Below are positions 40,552 to 49,384 of a DNA stretch of 64,000 bases, piece by piece. Origin of the DNA: Caulobacter sp. X. GTDB taxonomy: Bacteria > Pseudomonadota > Alphaproteobacteria > Caulobacterales > Caulobacteraceae. The stretch lies in assembly GCF_002742635.1 (NCBI RefSeq), contig NZ_PEGF01000001.1, positions 1,178,001 through 1,242,000 on the forward strand, written 5' to 3'. The notes under the pieces are model-generated. The model did not search any database, was not told the origin of the DNA, and was given only the letters and a program-made list of their open reading frames with translations. The position numbers and the translations under genes are program-made. Numbering within the stretch: position 1 is the first letter of the stretch; each line of letters starts with the position of its first letter.

Positions 40552-41346
40552 ATGCCAGAACCGGCGTCCCTGGACGCATCGCTTATCGTCCCCTTCGCGG
40601 ACGCTGTCCCGGCTGAGCGTCGGACAGCCGCGGAGGAGCGCCGCCGCGCGGCCTTGGACGATCGCAAGCGCTCCTTCCTGCGTATGGTCAGCCATGAGCT
40701 GCGCACGCCTCTGAACGCCGTCATCGGCTTTTCGGAGATTTTGTCGCATGAGCTGTACGGCCCGCTCGGCGCGCCGCAGTACCGCGAATACGCGCAGATC
40801 GTGCACGAAAGCGGCGTGAAGCTTCTGAAGCTGGTCAATCAGATCGTCGAGATCGCGCGCCTGGAAGGCCACGTCACCGACATCAAGATGACGCCCGAAA
40901 GCCTCGACGAGGCGTTGGAGGACGTGATCGAGGGCCTGCGCCCCGAGATCGCCCGCCGCGAGGTCATCATCCACATCATCGGACAGGGCGCCTTGCCGCT
41001 GGTCATCGCCGACAGCCGGGGCCTTCGCTCCATGCTGTCGAACCTGCTGCAGAACGCCGTGACCCACTCGCCGGCCGGCGGCGTGGTTCACGTGGCGGCG
41101 GGCCGGATCGGCGCCGAGGTCGAGATCACCATCCGCGACCAGGGTCCGGGCGTGGACAGCGCTGAATTGCCGCGCCTGCTGCAGCCTTTCGAGCAAGGCG
41201 GCTCGCCGCTGACCCGCGCCAACGAGGGCGTGGGCCTGGGCCTGCCGATCGTCGACCTTTTGTCGCGCGCCATGGGCGGCCGGCTGAAGCTGTCGTCCAG
41301 CCTGGGCGCGGGCTTCCTGGCGAGGCTGATCCTGCAGGCCGGCTGA
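40552..41346 (+). CDS. Soluble histidine kinase without sensor domain
   Basis: After 40 charged N-terminal residues the 264-residue protein enters directly into an H-box (FLRMVSHELRTPLNAVIGFSEIL) and an ATPase domain with NLLQNAVTHSP, DQGPGVDS and GVGLGLPIVDLL. There is no membrane helix or PAS domain, so it must be driven by a partner. The H-box is close in type to that of the divergent divJ, which suggests ancient duplication or a related DivK-type partner. Confidence 0.85.
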   Translation: MPEPASLDASLIVPFADAVPAERRTAAEERRRAALDDRKRSFLRMVSHELRTPLNAVIGFSEILSHELYGPLGAPQYREYAQIVHESGVKLLKLVNQIVEIARLEGHVTDIKMTPESLDEALEDVIEGLRPEIARREVIIHIIGQGALPLVIADSRGLRSMLSNLLQNAVTHSPAGGVVHVAAGRIGAEVEITIRDQGPGVDSAELPRLLQPFEQGGSPLTRANEGVGLGLPIVDLLSRAMGGRLKLSSSLGAGFLARLILQAG

Positions 41347-41391
41347 CGCCGCGCTTGCCTTGGACAGGCGAAGGCGCCTAAACGCCCGCCC

Positions 41392-41826
41392 ATGACCAAC
41401 CCGATCGACGCCGCCCTCGACGAACTGGCCGACGAGTTCGAACTGCTCGGCGACTGGGAAGAGCGCTATCGCTATGTGATCGAACTCGGCAAGGACCTTG
41501 CCCCCCTCACCGACGCCGAGCGCTCGGAAGAGAACAAGGTGCGCGGCTGCGCCAGCCAGGTGTGGCTGGTCACCGAGCCGCAGGCCGACGGGACCTTGGC
41601 GTTCCGCGGCGACAGCGACGCCCATATCGTCAGCGGCCTGGTCGCCATCATACTGCGGCTCTATTCCGGCCGCGCCCCCGCCGACATCGTCGCCTTCGAC
41701 GCCAAGGCCGCCCTCGACCGCCTGGGCCTGTCCGAGGCCCTGTCTTCGCAACGCTCCAACGGCCTGAAGTCGATGGTCGCCCGCATCCAGCGCGACGCCC
41801 AGGAGGCGCTTGCAGACCGTGGCTAG
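41392..41826 (+). CDS. sufE: Cysteine desulfurase sulfur acceptor SufE
   Basis: The 144-residue protein has the SufE layout: [27 protein letters not shown], then the catalytic Cys in [12 protein letters not shown], and [13 protein letters not shown]. SufE takes persulfide sulfur from SufS for Fe-S cluster assembly. Its last eight bases overlap the trhO start, so sulfur-transfer functions are coupled in one transcript. Confidence 0.93.
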   Translation: MTNPIDAALDELADEFELLGDWEERYRYVIELGKDLAPLTDAERSEENKVRGCASQVWLVTEPQADGTLAFRGDSDAHIVSGLVAIILRLYSGRAPADIVAFDAKAALDRLGLSEALSSQRSNGLKSMVARIQRDAQEALADRG

Positions 41827-42769
41827 GTATCGCGTCGCCGCGCTCTACCGGTTCACCCGGTTCGAGGATCCGGCCGCGATCCAAGGCACGCTGGCGGCCC
41901 TGTGCTGCGGCCTCGGCGTCAAGGGCACCCTGCTGCTGGCGCGCGAGGGGATCAACGGCACGATCGCCGGCGAGGACGCCGCCATCGAGGCGGTGCTCAC
42001 CTACATCCGCGCCCTGCCCGGCTGCGCGGATCTCGCTCCGAAGACCGCCTGGGCCGAGCGCATGCCGTTCTACCGGATGAAGGTGCGGCTGAAGAAAGAG
42101 ATCGTCACCCTGGGCAAGCCCGATCTCGACCCGACCGATCCTGGAACCTATGTCGCGCCCTCAGACTGGAACGCTTTGATCAGCGACCCCGACGTCGTCG
42201 TGATCGACACCCGCAACGACTACGAGGTCGCGGTGGGCCGCTTCGAGGGCGCGATCGACCCGAAAACCGCCAGTTTCTCCGAATTCCCGACATGGTTCCG
42301 CGACTGGCGCGCCGAGGTCGAGGCCGCGCGCGGTCCGGACGCCGCGCCGCTGAAAATTGCCATGTACTGCACCGGCGGCATCCGCTGCGAGAAGTCGACG
42401 GCGTTCCTGAAGTCGGAGGGGATCGAACAGGTCTTCCACCTAAAGGGCGGCATCCTCGACTATCTGGAACAGGTGCCCGAGCCCGAGAGCCTGTGGCGCG
42501 GCGAATGCTTCGTGTTCGACGAGCGCGTGGCGGTCGGCCACGGCCTGACGCCCGGAAGCCATGTGCTGTGCCGAGGCTGCCGCATGCCGGTCAGCCCCGA
42601 GGACCAGGCCTCGCCCCTCTATGTCGAAGGCGTCTCCTGCCCCGCCTGCCATGATCAGCGGACGGAGGACCAAAAGGCCCGCGCCGCCGAGCGCCACCGT
42701 CAGGCCCTGCACTGCGAGGCTCTGGGCATCGACCATGTGGGCGCGCAATTGCCCGCGAAGATGGGCTGA
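41819..42769 (+). CDS. trhO: tRNA uridine(34) hydroxylase TrhO (rhodanese domain)
   Basis: GTG at 41819 is preferred (AGGAGG lies 12 bases upstream); TTG at 41810 is too close to that site. The 316-residue YceA-type protein has an N-terminal acylphosphatase-like domain ([13 protein letters not shown]), a rhodanese domain with active-site Cys in [12 protein letters not shown], and a zinc-like C-terminus with CRGC...CPACHD. TrhO uses O2 to make 5-hydroxyuridine at tRNA position 34. Confidence 0.9.
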   Translation: MARYRVAALYRFTRFEDPAAIQGTLAALCCGLGVKGTLLLAREGINGTIAGEDAAIEAVLTYIRALPGCADLAPKTAWAERMPFYRMKVRLKKEIVTLGKPDLDPTDPGTYVAPSDWNALISDPDVVVIDTRNDYEVAVGRFEGAIDPKTASFSEFPTWFRDWRAEVEAARGPDAAPLKIAMYCTGGIRCEKSTAFLKSEGIEQVFHLKGGILDYLEQVPEPESLWRGECFVFDERVAVGHGLTPGSHVLCRGCRMPVSPEDQASPLYVEGVSCPACHDQRTEDQKARAAERHRQALHCEALGIDHVGAQLPAKMG

Positions 42770-42828
42770 ACCCTTCGGCCTCGCCCCGCGTTGACACGGC
42801 TCCCCTTCCCCAAGCGAGGAGCCGCCCC

Positions 42829-43278
42829 ATGCATACCAACGAAGATCACATCAAGCTCGTCAACGGCCTGGTCGAGACCACGATCGACAGCGCCGACGGC
42901 TATGCCGAGGCCGCCAAGGACGCCGACAACAGCCGCTACAAGGAGCTGTTCGAACGCCGCGCCCAGGAGCGCCGCTCGGTCGCCTCGGAACTGCAGGACG
43001 AGGTCCGTCGCCTCGGCGGCGATCCGAAGGACGACGGCACCATCCTGGCCGCCGCCCACCGCGCCTTCCTGAACCTGAAGGACGCCATGACCAAGGGCGA
43101 CGAGGCCGTGGTCAACGAGGTCGAGGCCGGCGAGGACCACATCAAGGCCAAGTACGAGAAGGCCATGCAGGACACCGATGTCGATCCCCAGACCCGGGCC
43201 GTGATCGAACGCGCCTGGACGTCGGTGAAGTCCGGCCACGACCAGATGCGCGATATCAAGCATATGCTGAAGCACTAG
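42829..43278 (+). CDS. DUF2383 ferritin-like four-helix protein (PA2169 type)
   Basis: The 149-residue protein is all-helical with LVETTIDSADGYAEAAKDADNSRYKELFERRAQER-type pattern, the four-helix DUF2383 fold of PA2169 family proteins. No metal site can be confirmed by eye, though Glu and His recur (HIKLVN, EDHIKAKYE, GHDQMRDIKH). Role unknown, often stress-induced. A terminator follows. A perfect palindrome CTAGACGTCTAG covers the stop at 43275-43286. Confidence 0.8.
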   Translation: MHTNEDHIKLVNGLVETTIDSADGYAEAAKDADNSRYKELFERRAQERRSVASELQDEVRRLGGDPKDDGTILAAAHRAFLNLKDAMTKGDEAVVNEVEAGEDHIKAKYEKAMQDTDVDPQTRAVIERAWTSVKSGHDQMRDIKHMLKH

Positions 43279-43296
43279 ACGTCTAGCGGGATGTTG

Positions 43297-43325
43297 AAGG
43301 GCGGGACCGCGAGGCTCGCCCTTTT
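43297..43325 (+). terminator. Intrinsic terminator after the DUF2383 gene
   Basis: AAGGGCG (43297-43303) pairs with CGCCCTT (43317-43323), followed by TT. It lies 19 bp downstream of the DUF2383 stop. Confidence 0.7.
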
Positions 43326-43358
43326 CCGTTATTTGCGTCCGCGCCCGCGACCCCGCAT

Positions 43359-43679
43359 ATGAGGGTCATGGAAGACGCGCCGCGCCCCGCCTCCGCCGAA
43401 CGCCTCGTGCTGGACGAGCGGCAGGTCAATCTGATCGCCAAGGCGCTGGCCGAACCGCGCCGCCGTCAGATCCTCAAGGAAATCGGAACCGCCAGCGAAC
43501 CGACGCCCTGCGGCGCCGTCGCCCAGCACATCGAGGTCAGCGCCGCCACCTTCTCGCACCACATGAAGGAGCTGGAGAACGCCGGCCTGATCCGCATCTG
43601 CCGCCAGGGCAAGTTCGCCTTTCTGGTGCTGCAGCGCGACGTTCTGAACGCCTACCTGGCGCAGCTGGCCGAGATCTAG
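43359..43679 (+). CDS. ArsR-family winged-helix regulator
   Basis: The 106-residue protein (start 43359, or ATG 43368) has [19 protein letters not shown] and [33 protein letters not shown], a typical ArsR/SmtB wHTH. It lacks the CxC metal motif and has lone Cys residues (PTPCGAV and IRICRQ), so its signal is not evidently a metal; it may respond to redox or a small molecule. The nearby SDR gene is a plausible target, since in this family a regulator is often next to its oxidoreductase. Confidence 0.82.
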   Translation: MRVMEDAPRPASAERLVLDERQVNLIAKALAEPRRRQILKEIGTASEPTPCGAVAQHIEVSAATFSHHMKELENAGLIRICRQGKFAFLVLQRDVLNAYLAQLAEI

Positions 43680-43810
43680 GCTTCCAGCGAAGCCTCAGAG
43701 GCGCGCCCAGACACCCAACGCGCGGCGATGAACGCGATCGGGATCCCGACCAGGATGCAATGCGAGAACAGGGCGTCGGCCCTGAATTCGTCGGTCCCGC
43801 CTTGAAGCAC
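43676..43810 (-). pseudogene. C-terminal remnant of a membrane protein
   Basis: An open frame of 44 codons, starting at best from GTG 43810, reads GGTDEFRADALFSHCILVG and a hydrophobic IPIAFIAARWVSG end. It has a sensible protein end but a stop a few codons upstream in the same frame and no ribosome site, so it looks like the last part of a deleted gene. The SDR promoter now lies across the break. A short real gene is possible. Confidence 0.35.
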
Positions 43811-43816
43811 TTCGAT

Positions 43817-43836
43817 GATTATCTAATTGTCTAATC
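43817..43836. promoter_or_regulatory. GATTA...TAATC palindrome and tandem TRTCTAAT repeats upstream of the SDR gene
   Basis: GATTA (43817-43821) and TAATC (43832-43836) are inverted arms. Inside them TATCTAAT and TGTCTAAT occur in tandem at 43820-43835. The site is 32 bp upstream of the SDR start and is a likely operator for a repressor of that gene. Confidence 0.45.
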
Positions 43837-43867
43837 GATCGCCGGTTGGGCGATGGAGAGACAGATC

Positions 43868-44617
43868 ATGAGCAAGCTTGCGGGTAAGGTCGCCGTGGTG
43901 ACCGGCGCGTCGAAAGGCATCGGTGCGGGGATCGCCAAGGCGCTAGCGGCCGAAGGCGCGGCGGTGGCGGTCAACTACGCGTCCGACAAGGCCGGCGCCG
44001 ACAAGGTTGTGACCGAGATCACCGCCGCTGGCGGCAAGGCCATCGCGGTGCGGGCCTCGGTCGCCAAGGCCGAGGACGTGGCTCGGCTGTTCGACGCGGC
44101 CCAGACCGCGTTCGGCCGCATCGACATCCTGGTCAATAACGCCGGCGTCTACGCCTTTACCCCGCTGGAGGCGGTGACCGAGGCTGAATTCCGCCGCCAG
44201 TTCGACACCAACGTTCTGGGGCTTCTCCTGGCGTCGCAGGAGGCGGCCAAGCGCTTCGGTCCGGACGGCGGCAGCATCATCAACATCAGCTCGTCGGCCG
44301 TGACGCTCGAAATCCCGGCCTTCTCGATCTACACGGCCACCAAGGCCTCGGTGGACGCCATCACCCGCGTGCTGGCCAAGGAACTGGGGCCGCGCAAGAT
44401 CCGCGTCAACGCCATCGCGCCCGGGGCCGTCGAAACCGAAGGGACCCATACGGCGGGGATCATCGGCTCGGATTTCGAAGCCCAGATCGTGGCCGGCACG
44501 GCCCTGGGCCGCATGGGCCAGCCATCGGACATCGCGCCGGTCGCGACCTTCCTGGCCTCGCCAGACAGCTTCTGGATCACCGGCGAGGTGATCGCCGTGG
44601 CGGGCGGCAACCGCTAG
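43868..44617 (+). CDS. Short-chain dehydrogenase/reductase (3-oxoacyl-ACP reductase-like)
   Basis: ATG at 43868 follows GGAGAG; an in-frame ATG at 43853 has no ribosome site. The 249-residue classical SDR has TGASKGIGAGIAKAL (cofactor loop), LVNNAGVY, the active-site Ser in NISSSAV, and YTATK (Tyr-x3-Lys). The loop sequence suggests NADP(H). The substrate is unknown. The operator-like repeats upstream and the nearby ArsR-type regulator suggest inducible expression. Confidence 0.88.
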   Translation: MSKLAGKVAVVTGASKGIGAGIAKALAAEGAAVAVNYASDKAGADKVVTEITAAGGKAIAVRASVAKAEDVARLFDAAQTAFGRIDILVNNAGVYAFTPLEAVTEAEFRRQFDTNVLGLLLASQEAAKRFGPDGGSIINISSSAVTLEIPAFSIYTATKASVDAITRVLAKELGPRKIRVNAIAPGAVETEGTHTAGIIGSDFEAQIVAGTALGRMGQPSDIAPVATFLASPDSFWITGEVIAVAGGNR

Positions 44618-45336
44618 ACCATCCGATAGTGCCGCGCCAGGCGCTGCAGGGCGAGCTTCAGCACCGTCTTGCCCGTCCGGCGCGGCAGCTTCAGCGCGGA
44701 CTCGGCCGCCTCCAGCGCCGAGCCCATCAGGCAAATCCGCTCCAGAATCTCGCGCAGGCCAGGCCCCACCGCCTCCAGGGCGCGGGCGACCCGCTGGCGG
44801 GCGGCGTGGTCGCGTTCGACGGGCGCGAGGCCCGGCGATCCGCCGTCCACGCGCGAGGCGTCCCAGCGCATGGTCAGGCGACCTTGGGTTCCCAGGCGCT
44901 CATAGTCTTCGCGCAGGCGTTCGCCGGCGGCGGCCTCGATCGGCGTCAGCCAGGGCTGTCCGTCGCGATCGCGGCGACGGGCCAGCCAAGCGATCGGCGA
45001 CTCCCCAAGATTGCGCCGGACAGGCTTTGACGCTCCGGGCAACAGGACTTCGCCGTCGATGACGCCCGGCCGCCCCGGCGGCGGCGTCATGGGAGGCGGC
45101 CGATCGATCATGCTCCAGCCGCCTTGCGGACGGGGCCTCAACGTCGCCTCGCGGGCCAAGGCCTGGAAGCCGGCTTCATCCAAAATCAGCATCGGGCGGC
45201 GGCGGCGGTTGGCGCCCAGCCGTACGCCATAGCCCCCGCCCTGCGCCTCGACGACCGCGCCAGGGCGAGCCAGCAGCCGCATGGCGCGCTCGGCTTGGCG
45301 GCGGGCTTCTAGGTCCTGATCAAACGTCTGGCTCAT
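44614..45336 (-). CDS. DUF6456 domain protein
   Basis: ATG at 45336 (an upstream in-frame start at 45378 would overlap the DnaA-like gene) gives 240 residues. The C-terminal half has SPIAWLARRRDRDGQPWLTPIEAAAGERLREDYERLG and RQRVARALEAVGPGLREILERICLM, the DUF6456 pattern, probably helix-turn-helix-like. The start overlaps the stop of the DnaA-like gene by ATGA, so the two were coupled until the element split the upstream gene; expression of this gene now depends on a new promoter. Confidence 0.75.
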   Translation of the reverse strand: MSQTFDQDLEARRQAERAMRLLARPGAVVEAQGGGYGVRLGANRRRRPMLILDEAGFQALAREATLRPRPQGGWSMIDRPPPMTPPPGRPGVIDGEVLLPGASKPVRRNLGESPIAWLARRRDRDGQPWLTPIEAAAGERLREDYERLGTQGRLTMRWDASRVDGGSPGLAPVERDHAARQRVARALEAVGPGLREILERICLMGSALEAAESALKLPRRTGKTVLKLALQRLARHYRMV

Positions 45337-45533
45337 TGCGGCAGGGCCTCCGCATGGGCCGGCGCCTGGCGCAGGCAAGCCTCGAGCTCGGCCAGGCGGC
45401 GGTCGAAGTCGGCGTTCTCGCGCAGGTCCTCGATCTTGCGGCAGGCGTGGCCGCAGGTCGTGCGATCGCGGCCGAACGCATAGGCCACCCGGTGCAGCGG
45501 CCAGTGGAAGGTGATGTGGGTCAGATAGATGGC
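45333..45533 (-). pseudogene. 3' half of a DnaA-domain-IV-like HTH gene split by the element
   Basis: The minus strand from 45533 to 45333 encodes AIYLTHITFHWPLHRVAYAFGRDRTTCGHACRKIED...ALPQ and stop. FGRDRTTCGHA is the DnaA C-terminal signature (FGxRDxTTVxHA). In frame upstream, at the element side, a stop codon appears within nine bases, so the fragment is headless. Its missing 5' half is at 62284-62462. Joined, they encode about 123 residues. Confidence 0.9.
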
Positions 45534-45550
45534 AATTTAGACAGACGTTA
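45526..45550. other. attL of the integrated element
   Basis: Core TAGATGGC at 45526-45533 equals the core at the other end (62284-62291). To its left is chromosomal coding sequence; to its right is element sequence with AGACGTTA at 45543-45550, the inverse of TAACGTCT at the other end. The recombinase gene starts 43 bp inside. Confidence 0.85.
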
Positions 45551-45592
45551 AGCAGATAAGCTTATCTAAAGTTCGGATGGAGCGCCGCGTTG

Positions 45593-47365
45593 ATGCAAGC
45601 CTATGTCTACATTCGCTTCTCCACGCCCAAGCAGGAAAAGGGCGCGTCGAAGGAGCGCCAAGCCGAAGACTGCCTTGCATATTGCGCTCGAAAGGGTTGG
45701 CCAGTTGTTGAGGTCCTTGAAGATCTAGGCAAGTCGGCCTGGAAAGGCGATCACCTTAAATCGGGTCAGCTCGGACGGTTCGCTGAACGCGTCCATGCTG
45801 GTGAGATTGCGCCGGGGTCGGTGTTGGTCGTGGAAAAACTTGACCGACTTAGTCGACAAGAGGTGCGTACAACCCAACGCTGGCTGGAGGATCTATGCGC
45901 TGCAGGCATCGCCATCGCGACCGTTTCGGGGGATCGCGTCTATGACGACGAGAGCCTACGCGGAAGCCTCATGGCCACCCTAGAGGTGCTGCTAATTGGC
46001 AAGCTGGCGCACGACGAGAGCCAGAACAAAAGTGACCGGATCGGCGATAGCTGGCGACGTAAGCAGGAGAAGGCCAAGGCAGGTGTCGTGATGACGACAA
46101 AGACCCCTGGTTGGCTCCGAGTGACCGAAGACCGATCCCGCATCGAAGAAATCCCAGAACGGGTCGCGCTGGTGCGGGAAATCTACGAACTTGCTGCGAA
46201 CGGCTACGGTGCCAGAGCGATAGCGCAGACCCTCAACAAGCGCGGCGCGCCCTCATTTCGCGAGGCCTGGAAGGACGGACAGGTCGTCGGCTGGACGCAC
46301 GGCTTCGTGGGTGACTTGCTGCTCAGCCCGAGCGTCGAGGGCGAGTATCATCCAAACTACCGAGCCAAGAAGCGCAACATCTCCACGGCACCGATCCTGG
46401 GCTACTACCCGCGTGTCGTTGACACTGACCTAGTGGCTCGTGCCAGAGCCGCTATCACCTCTCGCAAGGGCCAAGGCGGACGGTATCGCCAGAACATGTC
46501 GAACCTGTTCCAGGGCGTCTGCGTCTGTGGGGCGTGTGGTGGTCGAATGACAACGCGGCGAACCCGGAGGACGCTCGCTGGCGGGACCAGGGTTCATTAC
46601 AACTACCTGCAATGTGCGAACGCCATGGCGGCGCTCAAATGCGAACAAAGGGAATTCTTCGACTACGCGAAGTTTGAGCCAGCCGCGCTCGACGCGATCT
46701 TACATCTCGCGCTCAATGACAGCTTCTTCCAAAAGGCTGCATCCAGCGTGCAGCTTTCGATCAAAGTAGCTGAAATGGAGAAGGAACTTGCGTTGGCGCG
46801 CGACGCCGCGCGCCGACTGGTCCGGCTCCTCGCCACGATGGATGACATGCCCGAAGTTGAGGACGAGCTTCGCGCGACCAAGCAAGCGATGCACGAGCTT
46901 GAACAGAAGATCGTCTCCACCCGGAACGAGCTCACGGTCGCAAATGGGCGGGTTAGCCCGGACGAGCATCTGCGGCGCGTCATCGACGTGCGTTCGGTGA
47001 TTGAAGATGACGACGAAGACGTGCGGATTGCGGCCAGACTGAAGGTCAACGAGGCGATGCGCGCGGTGGTAGATCAGGTCCGCTGCCAGGTTGATCAGGA
47101 CGGAAACCGAGCGATTGTCATGATCCTCGTCGGCGGACTTATGGCCTTCAAATTCGACAACGAAGGCACGCTGCTTCAACAAGTCGATCTCACCAGCCAA
47201 ATGCTATTTGAAGAGGCCATGGCTGCGAGAAAGGCGGAGCGATCGGGGGCGACGGACAACATTCGCCAGCCGGCAATGTCGCTAAGGCATGGGGTAACAG
47301 GGCAAGACCCACGAAGAAACGCCCAGCTTGACGCGCTGCTACGTCGGCTACGTCAGTCGTCCTGA
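45593..47365 (+). CDS. Large serine recombinase (element integrase)
   Basis: ATG at 45593 gives 590 residues. The N-terminal catalytic domain has YVYIRFSTPKQEKG with the nucleophilic Ser near residue 10, and VVEKLDRLSRQ. A recombinase domain follows, then a zinc-ribbon with GVCVCGACGGRM and later LQCANAM...KCEQ, then a coiled-coil (ELALARDAARRLVRLLATMDD). This is the full architecture of phiC31/Bxb1-type integrases. It should join the ends at attP and attB and sits beside attL. Excision would need a directionality factor, not identified here. Confidence 0.93.
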   Translation: MQAYVYIRFSTPKQEKGASKERQAEDCLAYCARKGWPVVEVLEDLGKSAWKGDHLKSGQLGRFAERVHAGEIAPGSVLVVEKLDRLSRQEVRTTQRWLEDLCAAGIAIATVSGDRVYDDESLRGSLMATLEVLLIGKLAHDESQNKSDRIGDSWRRKQEKAKAGVVMTTKTPGWLRVTEDRSRIEEIPERVALVREIYELAANGYGARAIAQTLNKRGAPSFREAWKDGQVVGWTHGFVGDLLLSPSVEGEYHPNYRAKKRNISTAPILGYYPRVVDTDLVARARAAITSRKGQGGRYRQNMSNLFQGVCVCGACGGRMTTRRTRRTLAGGTRVHYNYLQCANAMAALKCEQREFFDYAKFEPAALDAILHLALNDSFFQKAASSVQLSIKVAEMEKELALARDAARRLVRLLATMDDMPEVEDELRATKQAMHELEQKIVSTRNELTVANGRVSPDEHLRRVIDVRSVIEDDDEDVRIAARLKVNEAMRAVVDQVRCQVDQDGNRAIVMILVGGLMAFKFDNEGTLLQQVDLTSQMLFEEAMAARKAERSGATDNIRQPAMSLRHGVTGQDPRRNAQLDALLRRLRQSS

Positions 47366-47479
47366 CGGCGAGCTTAGATAACTGGCACAGCATAGTCAGA
47401 GGAGCGATCGGTCGCTTGCAGCCTTGCCGTTCTTCATGAGTCGATCTGTGGGCGAGTTGGAGTGGTGGGGAGAGGGCTT

Positions 47480-48640
47480 GTGGACAAGGTATTCAGTCGT
47501 CAGGCGCTCTACGATCTTGTCTGGTCTGAACCTGTCAAAACGATCGCGCAGCGTTTCGGCATGTCGGATGTTGCCTTCAAGAAATACTGCGTCCGCGCCG
47601 GCGTCCCCGTTCCGGAGCGGGGCTATTGGGCCAAGTTGGCGGCGGGCAAGCCCGTAACTCGTTTTCCTCTCCCTACGCGCGATCCTGGCGCGAATGACGA
47701 CGTCCGCATCGGGCCCATAGAATACGGAAAGTTCGACGCCGAAGCGGAGTTGGCGAAGCCGCCGCCGGAACCACCGGTCTTCGCCGAGCATCTCGATGCC
47801 GTGAGGTCTCGTGTCGAACGGCGACTTGGGAAAGTTAAAGCGGTGCGAGATTTAACGAGCCCGTGCGCCGGTCTGCGGAGATTGCTGCAGGACGACGCCA
47901 AGCGGGCCGCCAGACAGCAGGCCAGCGCCTACAGCTTCTCTTGGGATAGCCCGCAGTTTGACAGCGGGTTTGAGAAGCGGCGGCTGAGAGTTTTAAACAG
48001 CCTGGGCTTAGGCCTTGCGAAGGTTCAAGTTCGTCTCGATGCTCGTGGCAGGACAGGCCGAGACGTCATCGCTGCTGTCGGCGACACAACGATCAAGCTC
48101 CAGCTAGACCATCCGTCGGCCAAGGCGAACCAACATGGCGAGTGGAAAGTGCGTGAAGGACCTGCGGCCGATCTTCGTCTGCTCGTAGGCCCCGTCAGAG
48201 AGCGCGCTGAAGGCTATCGTGCCGTTTGGGAGGATGATGCCGACGGCAAGCTTGAGGACAAGATTACGAGCATCGCCCTGGAAATCGTCGTCGCTGGCGA
48301 AGCCGAATATCGCGCCGGGCTTCTTAGGGGGCACGTCTGGGCAATCGAGCGACGAACTGAGTTGGCGCGCGAAGTCGAAAAGCATCGAATTGAGGCTGAG
48401 AGGCAAGCCCGTGAGCGGCGCGCCGCCGCTATCAAGGCTCGCCGTGAGCACCTCTTTGGGCAAGCTAAGGATTGGAGGACGGCCCAGGATATTCGCGGCT
48501 TCGTCGCTGCGGTCCTGGCCCAGTCGGCGAAGACGCCCGATGAGCTCGCTGCCTGGGCCGATTGGGCGCTTCTGGAGGCCGACGCGCTAGATCCCGTGAC
48601 CGCCGGTAATCTGTCGTTGCCCGACCTGTCGGATATGTAA
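47480..48640 (+). CDS. Unknown element protein with N-terminal HTH
   Basis: GTG at 47480 follows GGGGAGAGGG and gives 386 residues; a frame from 47462 is open but less plausible. The N-terminus FSRQALYDLVWSEPVKTIAQRFGMSDVAFKKYCVRAGVPVPERGYWAKL looks like a HTH with a conserved RGYWAKL end. A charged helical region (ERRTELAREVEKHRIEAERQARERR) lies near residue 290. The middle is beta-rich. I recognise no named family. Such proteins recur on integrative elements, so a regulatory or mobilisation role is possible. Confidence 0.65.
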   Translation: MDKVFSRQALYDLVWSEPVKTIAQRFGMSDVAFKKYCVRAGVPVPERGYWAKLAAGKPVTRFPLPTRDPGANDDVRIGPIEYGKFDAEAELAKPPPEPPVFAEHLDAVRSRVERRLGKVKAVRDLTSPCAGLRRLLQDDAKRAARQQASAYSFSWDSPQFDSGFEKRRLRVLNSLGLGLAKVQVRLDARGRTGRDVIAAVGDTTIKLQLDHPSAKANQHGEWKVREGPAADLRLLVGPVRERAEGYRAVWEDDADGKLEDKITSIALEIVVAGEAEYRAGLLRGHVWAIERRTELAREVEKHRIEAERQARERRAAAIKARREHLFGQAKDWRTAQDIRGFVAAVLAQSAKTPDELAAWADWALLEADALDPVTAGNLSLPDLSDM

Positions 48641-48747
48641 CAGCCGCGATAGGCGGAAGCCGCCCCGCGCGACTGGATGTACGCGAACACACGTTGGATC
48701 GCCTTAGACTACACCCATACGCGACACGCGCCGGTGCCCTGCGAGGC

Positions 48748-48780
48748 GTCTTAATTAGGTTGATTTCCGTCCTATAAGAC
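48748..48780. repeat. Imperfect inverted repeat upstream of the small serine recombinase
   Basis: GTCTTAATTAGG (48748-48759) and CCTATAAGAC (48771-48780, inverse GTCTTATAGG) are inverted and match at ten positions with a two-base gap. Position 38 bp before the recombinase start fits a resolvase subsite used for recombination and self-repression. No second site has been found. Confidence 0.4.
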
Positions 48781-48817
48781 ACAATCGCGAATGGCCTTAG
48801 ACCCAAAGGAGAAGGCC

Positions 48818-49384
48818 ATGCTCGTCGGTTACGCCCGCGTCAGCACCACCGAACAGTCCCTTGAGGTTCAGCTTGATCAGCTCGCCCAGGCCGGGGTCGA
48901 GAAGGTCTTCAGCGAACAGCGCAGCGGCAAGAGGGCGGCCAATCGGCCCGAACTACAACGGGCTCGAGATTTCTGCCGCGAGGGCGACACGTTCGTGGTC
49001 ACGCGCCTCGACCGCTTCGCCCGAAGCGCCGCCGACCTTCACCGCACCGTCGAGCAGCTCACCGCCAAGGGTGTCGGTTTTCGATGCCTGCAGCAGGGCG
49101 GGATCGACACCACGACGACCCACGGCAAACTGATGCTCGGCATCTTGGCCGCCGTAGCTGAGTTCGAGCTGGACATTCGCCAGGAACGGCAACGGGAGGG
49201 CATCGAGAATGCCAAAGCAAAGGGCGTCTATCGCGGACGGAAGGCTTCCATTGATAGGAACGCGGTGAAGCGGATGAGCTTGGACGGGATGTCGGCGCGA
49301 TCGATCGCGGAGCGCCTGGGCTGTTCGCCAGCCAGCATCTACCGGTTAGCTGGAAAGCCCGCTGTGGACGTCCTCAGCCTTTAA
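48818..49384 (+). CDS. Resolvase/invertase-type small serine recombinase
   Basis: ATG at 48818 follows AAAGGAGAAGG and gives 188 residues starting MLVGYARVSTTEQSLEVQLD, with the nucleophilic Ser in ARVST. VTRLDRFARS is the second catalytic motif, and the C-terminus has the Hin-like HTH (SLDGMSARSIAERLGCSPASIYRLAG). It could be a resolvase or a DNA invertase; the partner site is unknown. It overlaps the flagellin gene tail-to-tail by 11 bases. Confidence 0.9.
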   Translation: MLVGYARVSTTEQSLEVQLDQLAQAGVEKVFSEQRSGKRAANRPELQRARDFCREGDTFVVTRLDRFARSAADLHRTVEQLTAKGVGFRCLQQGGIDTTTTHGKLMLGILAAVAEFELDIRQERQREGIENAKAKGVYRGRKASIDRNAVKRMSLDGMSARSIAERLGCSPASIYRLAGKPAVDVLSL

